DNA from: Pocillopora verrucosa
Lineage: Eukaryota > Cnidaria > Anthozoa > Scleractinia > Pocilloporidae
Direction of reading: 5' to 3'
DNA length: 64,000 nt
NCBI RefSeq assembly: GCF_036669915.1
Contig: NC_089325.1
Location: 15,584,963-15,648,962 of the forward strand
The position numbers were made by a program, and so were the translations under genes. Under the pieces are notes generated by a model. That model did no database searches. It was given only the letters and a program-made list of their open reading frames with translations, and was not told the DNA's origin. Positions 41,551 to 55,200 of this stretch are shown piece by piece (the stretch's first letter is position 1; each line of letters starts with the position of its first letter).

Positions 41551-43918
41551 GGCAATCACGATGGAAACTGGACTCTCCAGGGTTGCGCCATCTGTCAAAT
41601 TGAGTCGTTTACACTGGATTTGTGTAATGACTTCAACGGAGGTCAGCAGAGTTAGCCTCTAATGGTTGACTACAGGGCTTGGTTCGTTTCTAGTTATGTG
41701 GAATGGCTTGTTCGACTGCTTTCAGGGTCTGCTGTTCCTGCCCTCTTCGAGGACCAAACTGTTTGCACAAGGACTCACTGAATTTCCTTCTCCGGCTTCT
41801 TCTCCCCACCGCAAAATCAGTTTCTGCAGTTGTTGTCAGACTTATTGCCTCGCTCTGCCGTTCGCGTTCGCCTATAGCCGCAGTAGTCGGGTTTTTCCCT
41901 CAAAAACTTACTTTGTGCTTTAAACTATGCGGCGAATAATCAAGTATTTGCGCTTTTTCTCTTTGGTCAACTGCAGTAACCACAGCATAGAGGCCACGCA
42001 CCAGGCTCCTAATCTTGCGAACTGGTCGGCAACACTTCTTAAGAATTTTATTTTTCTTATCGGGCCTCAAGTTCCTCCATTTTTGCTCTTTTGTCATTGC
42101 CCAAGACCTTTATTCTTCGATTTATTTGTGCTTTGTAGGAATCTTTTTTCTCGTAGCATTCTCCCTCGCACTCTGAATCCAACTTCACTCTTTCCCTACC
42201 TGTCCACCATTTCAATTTTTGTTACTTTTTCGCCACTCTCCCGTCAATCAATTAAATTCACTGTTCTGCCACAGCTTTGTACTGTCTGACATAAATGAAC
42301 TTGTTCTCAGTCATTAGACATGCTACTATTTGTACATTTACATTGTTGAAAGGATTATTTATGAATTTTGAAGTAGATGATGCACAAATTTGGTCGTTTA
42401 ATGAATGGAAAAAAATTTTCACTTTTATTTTAATTCGCGCTTTACCTCAGAATCTGGCTAGTTCTTTTGTTAAGATAATCTGTTTAATAGCAATTTTGCA
42501 AAAACGTCTCTACGGTCTCACTGTGTAGCAAGGCTCGAAATAGTTTCCGGAGATGTGACCGGCCGAATATATTATAGCTCAGTCGTGTATCGTTTCTGGT
42601 CAAACTTATGAGATAACTAACTCTTAAAAAAAGGAACCGATAAACCAAAACTGACGTTAAATAATTCCAAAAAAGGTCGTTGCTTGGGGCTTAGAGCTTT
42701 TTAGAGCACTCACTATCAACAATAAAAATTAATTACTGCGGCGAAATGAAAATCAGCTTTTGTGTATTAATAGGTCCATTGTTTGCAATTCAAACCGTAA
42801 CACGTTAAAAATCATTATCGTACACATCAACCTTGAATGTTTATATTACGCACGCGAGAGATAAACACGTAGATAACCTTGCGAAAAGAGGAACAATTAT
42901 TGGTTTTATAAAGTATAGTTCCTTAGCATTGATTATATTTATTCTGGGCCGAGTAGTTACTGTATATGCAAGGAGAAATGTAAAACTTTAAAATTAACTA
43001 ATAAAAGTGAACTTATTTTTAATACTGTGACCGGAAGTGACCGAACCCACGTCTGTTTCAATGCGCGAATTGTTAACGATTCTAGTTGCATTTCACCCAG
43101 GATTTCAGAACAAAGTTGCGTAATACACAGCGACTTGTCAAACGTGACCGGTCAACATTATCAGCAAGACAAAAGTTTGATCGGTCAAATCCCCAATCAG
43201 TCCGGACATTGTCCGTTGACCGGCCGTTATTTCGGTAAGATAAGACACTTGTTAGAGATCTTTTATTGCAGTGAAAACGATTGACACAGTTTTCCATTGT
43301 CTATACTTTTATTCTATCGAAAAAAACTAATAACTACTGTAAAAAGCACGACGCTGTGCCTTGTTGTTTCGCTGTTCCGCTTTAGGTTAGTGAATTTGTA
43401 GTAGCACTGCTGAATGTGTAGATGCGCCATAGATTGATCTCGACTGATTTTCCACCTGCCATGTGGTAAACACTTAGTTTCCTCAAAAATATATTCCTTC
43501 ATCGTCGGCTCACATGGATGATGCCAGCAGAGAAGTTACCATCTACTACTTTTCCATTTATTTTTAGCCATTTAGAGTGTATTCAAGGCGTGGCATGAAA
43601 ACGCTAAGTTTGCTATTTTTTTTTCTTTTTCAAGTCTGTGGAAGGCGTGATCTCTTTGACGGGAAGAATGCAATCACATCAAACGTCTTCAACCTTGTCT
43701 CTACCATTCCTGGTCCTCTCAGCACATTCCTCGACAAAAAGCTGCATCTTTGGAAATAAAAACATGTTTTCAAAGCGATGCCTATCTATAAACGCATGTC
43801 AGGACTTCCCGAGGCCTTTTTCCATTAGAAAGCCTGTAAGGAGCCAAATAACTAACCAACAAATTATACTACTGTCTCTGTAAATATGTGCCTCTGTATT
43901 AACATACTTGATCTAGTT
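41551..43918. other. intergenic, no gene recognised
   Basis: Weakly coding-like minus-strand stretches between about 41700 and 42250 are rich in Lys, Arg and Glu but broken into several frames; they may be an old transposon or gene remnant. Otherwise AT-rich and empty. Confidence 0.4.
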
Positions 43919-46900
43919 TTAAACACTGTTCAACTCCTGGTTGTAAGATGATTGTCTCCAAAACGATGCCATATATAACTGGCGGTGCATGTGTACTTTT
44001 GGTGCCCTGGTTATCACTATTTTTTTTTTGCTACAAATCCTTTCAGCGCCCTCGTGGATTGTTAAGGCAGGGAAAAGGCACGGAGAGAAATGTCCTTTAG
44101 CATCAAGCATGGGGACCCTTTGAGTGATCACTAACTTGAACGGCTACAAAAAACGAGCAACAAGTAATATCCCGTGATACAACAATCATTTCCCTTAGAA
44201 AATTTGTTTAATTAAGACCACAAATTTAAGAATACGTACGCATTTTGGGACCCTAATATTCCGCTATTCTGTAAAACATCGCTTACCTTTAGGATTCCAG
44301 TGGAAGTTGATTTAAGAGGTATAATGACCGATTCCTTCATTTTCGTTCGTTCATCTGCCTCAACCCAAGGAAACTCCTACATCCATAACAAAATAAATTT
44401 AACAGTTACAGTCTTTGCTTTGAACTCCGACAAATATCGTTACAGTATTATTTCCTTTTATTTCTTTAATACAAGTACGAAATGGTTTGGGCTCGACGGA
44501 AGAAGGAAATCAGACGGAAGGCCTCGAACCAATCACGGTCAGTATCCCCAAATGCCGATAGTTTTTAGATAATTACACTCTAAATGGTTAAAGGAAGGAT
44601 GCATCTTCTAATACCAATATTGTGTGTTTATGGAAAAAATAAGTGACACCCCCTGGGTCAACGCAAGGCAATACATTATATAATAAGCCGCATTACGCAC
44701 GCATAAAGTGGCACGCACGTGCGCCACTTCTTCGTTCTTACCAAAACTTTGACGATATCTGTGATCTATTACTGAACTGACTCACAGCAACATGCAATCT
44801 ATTTATTAAATGTACTTTTCCATTTGAATACTTTTCTCTGGTCCTGACAAACCTGAAGATTGAGACCCTCCTGCAGTTTTAAGAAAGACGATTCTTTGGT
44901 GTATACAAGAATGGAAAATGTACATCCTGCAAAAGACAATTCTTAAACTTAAATTATGAACCTTAACTGTTTAACTCTCAAGATTTCATAAGTAATTCTC
45001 CTTACTATCTACCATACGATCCTTGTGATTTCAGCTTGGAGAATTTGCTATTGCATCAATTAACAATCCCTTAATTATGATTTTTTTTAAATTCTCATCA
45101 GTCGTCTGCTTGATTTTGTATTGATGTTGCAAAGTGAAATTCAGTCTTGGTCACTCAACGGAGTTAAAGGAGAGTTTAAGTTATCTTAAGCCTTAATGTG
45201 TTGCAGTTAGGATACTAAACTCAAAACCAACAATTAACTCCTTACCTTAAAAGAACATCACAAAAATTAACTACCTCACTTGTATGTACCTTTCGGGATT
45301 GGCTCTAACAGTGCATCACATGAATTGATCTTGAGGAGAAAACCTCTGAGAGCTCTCTCCGTGGAGAGTAAGAAATTGTCCGGGCTGAAAAGGAAATGAA
45401 CCACAAATTTATAACTTTTTTACAAAAATAATTATTGTGCAAAATAACTGCCACACTTACATTTGCCTTCCAAAAATTATTTTTAATTAGAATATAATGT
45501 ACCAAGAATAAGTGTACATAATGTAGTTGGTCAGTTACATTGACCAAGGCAACACTGACCTTTCTGTTGTGCTGACTCCTTCTGGATTACCAACCTCAAA
45601 AACAAATCGTTCAACAGGAATGAACTTCTAAGAAAGAGAGAATGATATACCTTCAGTTGAAAATACAGTACATGTTTTAATTTTACCTCTTCCAGTTTAA
45701 GTCTGCATAGACATTAACTTCTGTTATTTAAAGACTCTTAAGAGTTTTTTTCAAAGCTTGTTTTCAATTGTTATGAAGAAAATCAACCCCAATGGCTCTC
45801 ACCCTGAGAGGCACTTAGTGACCTGGCATCCCATGTATAACATTATAAGGTTAAAACCAAACAACGCGAAACAGGAAACAGGAAACAGCGTGTATCCTTA
45901 AAAAACAGTGGGTATTTAGGTTACTACTTGTCATCATTTTGTTTCCAATGTCTTTATCATTTTCCTAACAATTTGATATAAATTGATCTTTGGAAAATTC
46001 TTGCCTTAAAGGTAAATGCTCATAAAAGAGACCCACTACATGTTCTTTATGTGTACTTAACATAAAAATGATCTTAGCACATTCAAAAAGACCAAACATC
46101 CATATGAGGTGTTGTTTCCTCACTTAACACCTTCAGCATGTACGTCATAAGTTAGGCACTATATACTGGTGTTTTTACAAGCAAAAGTAACTTACTTTGT
46201 CTGAAATAACCAAGGCAACCCTCTGAACTTTGCCCTAGTAAAGATATAATGCCACAGGCATAACTATGAAGAACACTAAAAAATCTACAGGAGTAAAGGA
46301 GCTAAAAAGTAACCCACCTAAAGCCCTGATTACATGAAGGTGGGGGACCCCAGGTTGGTGAGGTTATCTGCTTAGCCATGGTAAAAAAATAGCCCCCTGC
46401 TAACATATTGTCTTACATTCCAAGATCCTGGGGTGAGGTTGTTGGTTTACTTACCAATGCAACATGAATGCGAATGCAGGTAGGCACGATACCCCACCTT
46501 GAGACAATTACCTAGAAAATTATGACCCCAGCTGACAGGGTTACCCTACCTGCCAGACCAGGCTACCCACCTAGGCAGGTTACCCCACCTTCCATGTAAA
46601 CATGATCAAGATAAGAGATTGATGGACAGGTGGTTTTAACCAACCTGGGTAGGATACCTCACCTGCCCAGGGTGGAAATGTCATAGTTTGTAATAAACTA
46701 TGATTGTGATTAACTCTAACAGGCATTATCATAAGTTGGATTTTATTGGAATTTTTGACCAGTTCTAACTTATGAGCTATTAGAGGACAGACATATTACA
46801 AGATGGCATCACCATTGAAAACACTTTGTTTTTTTTTATTATTAGATATAAAACAAATAGTCAGTAACACACTTGGTTGCACATCCAGTGCCTCTTTTTA

Positions 46901-48504
46901 GTCCTTTCTATATCTTTACATCATCTGTGTTCTATCACTAGAGGTACTCTGCAATGCAGAAACTATTTGTTTCGTAAAATTTTTTAGAGAGTTGGGCTGA
47001 ATACAATACATGGAAGCTATCTTAAGTTGAATTTTAACGTTTTACACCCAAGTTGGTGATCATTTCCTTTATTCTTGTTTTGTATCATTCTTGTAATCTT
47101 TAAGTGTGATTCAGAGGAGATATTGTCAGAAGAAATAAGAAGTTAGTGACTCTTATGGGTTAGGGGTTAAAGAAATCTGGCACAATAAAACAACAACAAA
47201 AGAATTGGTAGAAGCTTTTTAAAATCTTTGCTTGTGATGCAAAAAAGTTTTAAAATGCCTACAACTTTATTTACCATTTTAAGTATTGGTGATCCAAGAT
47301 TCAAAAGAGTTCAAGAAAAACAAAAGAGTCATTAAACTGGAGAACAAAATTATAATCATCAAGCAGCTATGATTTAAATACACACCTCCTCCAATAAGGG
47401 CTTCATGGTGTGAAGCACGTCTAAGATATACTGGTTCAAATCTGGGTGACAACACATCTGCAGAAAGAACACTCAAATTCAAGAAGATGCCAAAGGAAAA
47501 AAAATAGAATCCAGGGTTACTGGAAAACATAGAGACCTTGCATTTATCACTGCTGGTATTTAAGTTATTTTCATAAATTTTATTGGGACCACATATATTT
47601 TCTCTGTGAATTTACACCTAAATAATGCATGGGAAGTTAAGGATAAAACTGCTAATTCTAAGGTCAAAAAACATCATCCAGAAACCATCTGATGTGTAGC
47701 CCTCTCTGATCCCCCAAAATCAAATTTTTATCAGTAATCACCAGCTCCAAGTGGGTCTCCTACCCAAACTCATGAGTAGAGAAGAGCCATGATATTTGCT
47801 ACAGATTTCAACAATACATGTAATTGCAAACCCTTCATAACTGATTTACAGATAAAAAAACAGCTTTCCATGATAAGTTGCAATAAGAGGTATTTTTCTT
47901 AACCTTAACAATTGACAAAAATTTGACACCATACCTGTACAGGAACATTATACTTTTTTCTTCTCTCAAATACCACAGCAGGATAGACTTCCCTCACATA
48001 TAAGATGAGGTGAAATGCTACTTCTAAGAACTCACACAAAACACCACCTGAAACTATTTTAACAAACTCTTTCATACGCTGAGCTTCAACAGATTTTGTC
48101 AAGGAACATAAATGAATTATTTGACCCCTTAGAGTGTCTAGCATCTAGTTTGTCCCTAAAATATCACCCCTGAATCACACATTTAAGTCACGAGAATTGA
48201 GGAAATGATCTCCATCTAGAGAAGCTCTTGATTGTTAGACAAATTCTCCTTATCAGCACCTTAGGAAATTTCTGTAGGGGATCATATACTGTATTCTCGT
48301 GACCTCAATGTTCGATGCAGTGGTGATATCGTAAGGAGAAATTAGATGCTAGTCGAATGGTTAAATAAAGGAACTATTAAATTTGCAGACCGACCAAACA
48401 GCAAATTTGAAGTCACCTACTCGGTGCATTCACTCGATTATAGTAAATAGATACAAACCAGTTAACAGGTCAAAATTCTGCTCTTCTCCTTCCCCTTGTT
48501 GCAT
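43919..48504 (-). CDS. MAD2L2: REV7/MAD2L2, HORMA-domain protein, nine exons
   Basis: Minus-strand exons: 48504-48459, 48047-47935, 47457-47386, 46234-46196, 45627-45560, 45384-45290, 44926-44853, 44376-44287, and tentatively 43978-43919. All eight introns have GT-AG ends, and the total is 657 nt (218 residues plus stop; human is 211). Recognised by [60 protein letters not shown] and EFPWVEADE, all close to vertebrate MAD2L2. The protein is the HORMA adaptor of DNA polymerase zeta and shieldin, acting in translesion synthesis and end protection. Only the last exon (LYMASFW...) is uncertain because its acceptor is one of several. The promoter region (48505-48860) is not clearly marked. Confidence 0.9.
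46330..46599. mobile_element. MITE-like element in a MAD2L2 intron
   Basis: Ends are inverted (ACATGAAGGTGGGG and CCCCACCTTCCATGT), and the interior repeats CCCACC/GGTGGG-type words such as TACCCCACCT and GGTTACC. No coding content. Confidence 0.55.
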
Positions 48505-49670
48505 TTCCTTTAGTAGACGCTTAGTCTTCAATGATAAATGCTCTAGATAACACTACACCTGCGCAGGCCATCCTTTATTCGGGAGTTACTTCGGTACAGG
48601 TGACGAGCGGGGTTAAGAAAAAAAAGAGCGAAATACGAGTGGTCAGCGGTGAAACAACTTTAATAATTCATAACAGACAGATCATGTGTAGTTGCAGGAA
48701 ACAATCGTGTTGTAACGCTGAAATGTTAACAGTATACTTCGCTAAATACAATGTTAAGCAATTTTTCAAAAGTTTTGATTGTACATATAAGATTTAATAC
48801 TGTAACAAACAACGGAGGCATCGGAAAAAGCTTTTGCCCAGGTTGCACTAGAGCTTTTTATTGTTTGTTTCGTGAAAAATCTGTCAACAAGTAGGGTACC
48901 TCCGATTTGAAAGTACAAGCAAGTAACATTGCCAAATTTTTGCGGTCTTCAATCGACGCGATGTCCTCGGAGGCCTCCAAATTTTGGCAAAACAAACAAT
49001 CATGTTTTTTTTTTTTCAACCATTTAGCTGTCATGTTGTTCAAGACACGATGGTTTATAATTTCAGTGTGAAAAAATCCTTGAGTTCGCTTCCCTAGTTT
49101 GGGGCGCGACGACAGAATTTTCCTCGTCCATCTAACCCTTTTTCTTTCGCGGGAAACGAGGCATGTGAGCACCGTAACAATTTGGAAAAAACAGATAGCT
49201 TCAACGTGAAATTCTCCTTCCATCACAAGTATTAAAGCCAGCACAAGTAGCGCAAGCGTCGACCAAAACGCACTGAGATCAGCACGAAAAAAAAATTCCG
49301 TTCCTGCGTAGTACTGATTCTTGCGAGATCTTTGGTTATTTTACCACGACTTTTCAGAGCAAGATGGGTTTGTGATTGACGTATGAAGCAGTCAGTGAAG
49401 TTTTGGTCAAAGAACACTAGTTTGATGCGACCGTCGCCCAAATTTGGAAAACGGGAAATTTTTGCCAATTTTGGACTCGCGAAAATTGGGTAATATTTTA
49501 TCATACAAACTACGGTGTTATACCAGGATTTCCAGCCCTGACAAAAGCCGTAACAACACACGTGAAAAAAAAACGATATTTTTTCACGTGTGTTTGATAT
49601 TGCCAATCAGTTGCTGACACTTCACACGCCTTTCGCGCCACTTGGTCGTTTGTAGGAATATTTTCGGATT
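48505..49670. other. intergenic, no gene recognised
   Basis: Open frames of 124-128 codons on the minus strand at 48858-49606 have no recognisable domain and no support. A 40-bp hairpin around AACACACGTGAAAA lies at 49555-49594. Confidence 0.4.
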
Positions 49671-49930
49671 ATGGCTGCTAAAAAACTGAAATATCCATAT
49701 CGACGCTTTCAGACAGTGACGTTCAAACTTTCCTAGAAAGAAAGATAACCAAAATACGAAATGAAAAACCGAAAGTTACGTATTTAGTGACTTTGGTAAT
49801 GGCATTTCTCGCGGCTGAGAACAAAAATCGACAACTGGAAGATTTGCTAGAGGCCGATTATGGCTGTTTACCTGAAGGATTTCTTCTGTCGGCAAGGACC
49901 ATTTCAATACTTGAGAATTTTGTATATTGA
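49671..49930 (+). mobile_element. possible tyrosine-recombinase (Crypton/KIAA1958-like) fragment
   Basis: After an ATG at 49671, a frame reads SDSDVQTFLERKITK, then about 20 residues on FLAAENKNRQLEDL and FLLSARTISIL. This layout resembles the N-terminal domain that precedes the recombinase domain in Crypton-derived KIAA1958/ZMYM-like proteins. The fragment is short, the leading ATG is out of frame with it, and it lacks the catalytic part. It is probably a dead repeat. Confidence 0.3.
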
Positions 49931-51333
49931 AATTAGGCCCATTGTTTGTTTTTGTCGTGATTCAACGCATGTTTTCATCTTAAGTGCGCCAACGCACTCT
50001 ACGATTTTTTTTCGGAGATTGCCGATCCTTTTATTTTCATTCTTTAATAGAGTCGACTTTTCTTGACAGTAAAGGGCTCTTGTGTTTATATGATAAACAA
50101 AATAATACACGGTTGCTTGTAGATATGAAATTTCTCTTCTCGTGATCAACTCGACATCTCGAGTTAAACACTCGCCCATGTATTATTCTCCATTTAATTC
50201 ACTCAAGTGTGACCCGGCCCTTTCTTGGCGGAGAGCACTAGATGGTCTCGTTACATAATCAACAGCGCTCTTCGTTCTTTTGATTGACCGTTGATACATG
50301 TGATCGCACTAACTGCTGGTATGAACCACTGTAAAAGAAGATCCTGATTTCAAAGAAGAGCAGATACCTGAATGAGAAGTTGCCGTAAATTTGCCAATAA
50401 CAAAGTGTCTGAAATTGAGGTGACTTTTTTTCTCGAAGAAGGAGAGAGTCTAACAACTCTCTTAGTGCTTAGGCAACCGATTCATTCAATGTTACTCCTA
50501 AAGTTTGATACCTACGTTTAATGAGGTGCTCGTTGTGGTTTTGTAATGAGTTAAAGAAACAAAGGAAAAGTTTGACGGGCGTGAAACAAAATGGCAATTT
50601 ATTTAAAGACTATTTCGAGTTGAGTTCAGAGTTATAGAAAGTCTTGGAAAATCGTAAGCACCCTTACCCGACCGTGAGCCTTTATGATAGATTCGGTTGA
50701 TGGAAAGCATTAAGTGTTTTGTGGTGCACTGGTGAGATTCTCTAAAAGTGTTGGGTTAATACAGCGTTCTAACAACAAAAATTAAATCTTGCGTAGTCGG
50801 TTGGCCGGCATGCCCACTCATACCTTCCTATAGCGAATGTATAAGCATGTACTTCAAAGCGTTTACTTGGTGACAGTAGCCTTCAGCAATAATCAACGAC
50901 AAGTAGAGTGGAAACTTTATAAGACAGGTCAAAAGTCCTTGATACCCGTGGTAATGGCGTGTTGTGGGGTCTGCAGCTAGTTTTCCCCGACATTGCGGCC
51001 CAACATACTCGGTGAAGGACTTGCTACTGACGTAATTATTGAGTTAAGAACATCACGTCGTAACTATATGATGAATTAAATTTACGGGCAAAAAGAAATA
51101 TAATTTATATAGACGTTTCTCATTATCTTAGCATTAGCTTTCAAGAACTCATGTGCTATCGTTGAGAGAAAGTTACAACTGAAGTCAATCACAAGTGAAT
51201 CAAAATATCTTTGACGTTTTAATGACACGAAAGGCTATTGAATTAAATCAGAGTTGAGTCAATGAAAATAATTATTTCAGCGGGAGAGTTCAGAAAGGCA
51301 ATATTAACTTTCTCTCTGTCAAATGGATAGTTT
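49931..51333. other. intergenic, no gene recognised
   Basis: AT-rich; nothing recognisable downstream of the opsin. Confidence 0.5.
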
Positions 51334-52296
51334 TCACAAAGCCAATGTTGCTGAGTTTTGAACACAAGTAGTTGGTCTCACCTCTCGATTTGGCCTGGTC
51401 ATGGGAACAACGCGAACCATCCGTCGTCGAAACTTGCGGGAAAAAATAGCATACAGAATTGGATTCAGGATAAATGAGATCTTTGCAAACACACTACATG
51501 TGCTGGCTGCAATTGGGTGCACTTTTCTCCCTATCACTGCGAGGAAAGACACAACAGCGTAGGGGGACCATGAAACCATGAAAGCAATTATGATAGCCAA
51601 ATAGTACATGGCTGATTTGCGGTGTTTCCTCAGCAAAGCTTGTGTCATCGTCAATCCAATGCAACCAATCTGGGATGAAGTGCGAACGATCCCTCTGGAA
51701 ACCTTGTGGATCTTGTAATAAGAAAATGTGATCACTGCGATTGGAAATACGTAGCATGCTATAAAAACAATTCCAAAATATGCCTTATCTCCTCCTCGAG
51801 TAGATTCCCACTTTATAGAGCAGGTAGCATTAGTTCCCTCTAAGCCATATCGCGACCATCCCAACAGAGGCGCAATGCTAAAACCAAGCGAGAAAATCCA
51901 AGAGGCCAAGATTACCAGTAGAATTTGTCTCTTGCTAAAGTACGAGTTCTTGTAAAGAGACCGTGTAATGTTCAAATACTTTCCGGCAGAAATATTAGCC
52001 AAGTGAGTAATAGAGACGAGAGCGAAAAGGAAGATCATAAAAGCATGAGCTTTGCATCCAGCCATGCCAAATGGCCATCCCTCTCTAAAGTGTCTTGCGA
52101 TCGAAAATGGAACAGCCACTGAACAGGAAATAAAATCACTGATTGCGATGCTTAGAATGAGATAGCTCGGTGAGGAAAGATGATGGATGCTCCTACAAAT
52201 TGTAAGAATTACCAAACCATTGAAGACGATTCCTAAAAGGCACACCACAAACTCGATGACCAAGAAAATGGTATCCCAAGTGTTTATCGCATACAT
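51334..52296 (-). CDS. opsin, single-exon, cnidarian type
   Basis: 320 residues with seven hydrophobic segments (about 10-33, 44-66, 82-108, 124-145, 172-196, 228-252, 258-283). Diagnostic opsin features are the retinal-binding Lys272 in SVFAKISF, followed by NPILY (278-282), and an ECL2 of the opsin kind, PLLGWSRYGLEG-x-x-x-x-CS. Glu153 corresponds to the bovine Glu181 counterion; His84 sits at the bovine Glu113 place. C81 and C159 can form the conserved disulfide. The E/DRY triplet at the end of TM3 is GKY (105-107), and the usual CWxP is SWSPY. It is a light receptor signalling through a G protein; the intracellular partner is unknown. Introns are absent. The start is the first ATG. Confidence 0.9.
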   Translation of the reverse strand: MYAINTWDTIFLVIEFVVCLLGIVFNGLVILTICRSIHHLSSPSYLILSIAISDFISCSVAVPFSIARHFREGWPFGMAGCKAHAFMIFLFALVSITHLANISAGKYLNITRSLYKNSYFSKRQILLVILASWIFSLGFSIAPLLGWSRYGLEGTNATCSIKWESTRGGDKAYFGIVFIACYVFPIAVITFSYYKIHKVSRGIVRTSSQIGCIGLTMTQALLRKHRKSAMYYLAIIIAFMVSWSPYAVVSFLAVIGRKVHPIAASTCSVFAKISFILNPILYAIFSRKFRRRMVRVVPMTRPNREVRPTTCVQNSATLAL

Positions 52297-55200
52297 TTTC
52301 AGTTAGGGAAGAAGCTTGCGATTCAACCCACTCCTTGGTTTTGGAAAATCTGAGATAAGTCAATTAATTTGAAATCCAAGATCGAGGCAGCAAAGTCTCT
52401 TATAATAGACGAGTCAAGGAACGATGAAAAATGAGCAAGGTTACTTTACCCCAGTGCCTTTGATCACTTGCTTTCTACGAATTCTGATTTGCTGGGGTTA
52501 ATTCGCTTTCTAAGATCCTTTTTAAACATCAGCAGGAAACTTGCTTGTACGTGCGATATCAACCATATCATTTTCTTTTCATCACCCACTGCACTCTGGA
52601 AATTTCAATATATCGAAATTAGACCATTGACTTTATTTGATGTAAGGTTGCACAACAAAGCCCACCACTATACCCACGCAACTTCCGAGAACACGGGTTC
52701 CTGAACGGTTAAGCTACTGTTTACACGTGATTACTGTTAAATTTCGTTTGATATATTCCTTTCTATCACTAACACATATCATTACGTAACTGTAAGATAA
52801 TTGTGGAAAAAAAACACAAAGACAATTCAGTTATTTTATCTAGTATTACCACTGCTTAATACCGTCTGCCTAAGTGACCTAAGTTAGTTCTTAGAGGCGG
52901 ATTAAAACTTTTGAGAAGATCGCTTTTATTAAAAGGAAAGAAATTCGCATTTTTATTGTCAAGTAATTGCTTTTCACCATGAAGCGGAAGTATTATCGGC
53001 AAAGGCTTGACACGTGCCTTGCAATAATTCAAGCAGTATATACACGTGAATGCTAACTGCAGACAAAAACAGAACATCGATACTGTACAAAGATCTTCTT
53101 CTTCGGCAATCATTGATAACAGTCGTGACTTGGTCGAGCTCGCTGGTCTAGCAAGAACGAATCTGCTCGCAAGGCTCGCATTTCGGCAACAGCTTAGTCC
53201 GCCATGGTATTGAAATGTAGAGTAGGCAAAAACATGGCGTTAGTCTTTCTGAAGAAGATCACAGGTGTCAATGAAATCGTATACATCCATTTTTGTTTAT
53301 CAGCTGAGTGCTTCCTCATCACAGTCTATGTATCACTCCACGGACTGAACAAAAATCTAATTTTTATTTTGGAAATGAACCATTTCTAGTCGAAAAAATA
53401 CAGCATGAATGCGGGTGTGCCATTTTCTCCTAAGTGATCAGTTTACTAATATATTCTTTCGTGAAATAAAAACAATACTAAAAAAATTCATTTCAAGTTA
53501 CTCTTTGCCTCTCACCCTTCGTTTCCGTCCATCACAACAAGAATCTAATTCTTTTAAAATGATTTCGTGAGCTCCAAACCCCCTCATCGTATCAGTGCCC
53601 GGCGGAAATAAATAAACCTTTCCATTAGAAAGGGTTTTTGAAATTTTTACAATATCAACATCACATTTGGGGAAATCTTCTCAAGCGAAAGACTTTTATA
53701 GAATGTTCAAGACCTCACGTCATGGGTGTTCACATCCCTAAGGGCCGTTATCATTTGAAAAATAAGGAAGCACCTTCTTCGCAGCCTTACAACCAAAAAA
53801 AAGACACTTCAACACCCCAAACAACATCTTCACCGTTAACTAGTTTCTCCAATTGCTGAAATTTTGATTTTTCATGACAATTCATACGGCAATAATACCA
53901 CACAGACCGGACTGAATCGAAAATCATGAGTTATTGGCTAATTATCCGGCGCAATGCGTGGTGAAATAGATGACAGTTGCTGTTTTCTGCTTGCTGCTCC
54001 TAAACACTGCCCTGCGTCTTCAACTAAAATACTTTTGGGTCTTTGAGTAGGTCTGTTTGCTTATTGATCTGTGAAAAAAGTAGCATTCAGACATTTCGTA
54101 CAAGGTAAAAGATACATTGCTAAACGTTAGCACAACCAAAATTTCAAAGTTGAAGTAATTAAAGGCTAATGTTCCCGAGGTGGTCTCCAAAAACCAAAAT
54201 GAGCTGTATACCGTCATTTTAACCATTTTTCATTTTGGTCTTTTCTCACGACTGGGAAAATGAAGAAAGAGTGGGATAATTGAGGAGTCGACATAAATCT
54301 CTCTTTGAATTTAAAACAAAAGACACGTAAAAAAGCTTTTAAAAAGAAAGCAAAAAAAAAAAAATTAAAAAAAGGAAAAAAAACTGGGCAAGTTCCTTAC
54401 ATTTACGCTAATAGCAAACTTGGGTTTTGCGATTTTAGAAATCAAGAATTAGATACGAGCACTTCTTAGCTTCTAGCATAATATTAACTTACTCTAGAAT
54501 AGCTCTTTTTAAGAATCTTTAAAACACCTCTTTTTTTCCAAAGATTTAAACACGTTGATAAATAAATGAAATCGAAATATGAACGAAACTGCGTGGTAGT
54601 TGTGTGTTAGTTCTCTTGTAATAAATCGGCTTTTAAATTGCCAGATCATAATGAGAAGCAAAGAAGGTAAGATTCGGACAGTGTGTCTCTCTGCCAAGTG
54701 GCAAACAAGCAAATGTTTAAGGTTTTTTTTAGGGTTGTAAAAAGAATTCCGCGATAATGTGAACGACACTGCTGTCTTATGTTTGTGGCTTTAACGTTAA
54801 TATACATGCTAGTCACGTAGTAGTCTTCCATTGTACGAGTCCCTGAGTCAATCATCTAGTGCGAGTACGTGACATCTTTTCTCTTACTCGGATTTTCCAT
54901 TGGACCAATATTTTCTTGCACAATGACAGTAGTATATTTGCAAAAATAATAATAATAATAATAATATAAGTATATTCATTTATGAAGCTCAAACTGTAAT
55001 TGTAGCTGAAACTCAGAAAGATGTTGTACTTTCGCTCCAGAGTAGAACAATGTCATGCAGAGAAGTCATGAGTGGGGAAATTTTAACTGGGGATATCATA
55101 TGATTAAACACCAAACTCCTGAACGAGCATTAGAAATATTAAAAGCACACAATGGGGAGAATTAGAATGTAGATCTTAATTAGAAAGAAATAAGAAACAA

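Noticed and set aside
41666-42289. Overlapping frames on both strands
   Set aside because: Lys/Arg-rich stretches on the minus strand suggest an old coding remnant, but frames change repeatedly and no family could be named.
44300-44572. Plus-strand 90-codon frame
   Set aside because: It is the shadow of the MAD2L2 exon at 44287-44376 and its intron.
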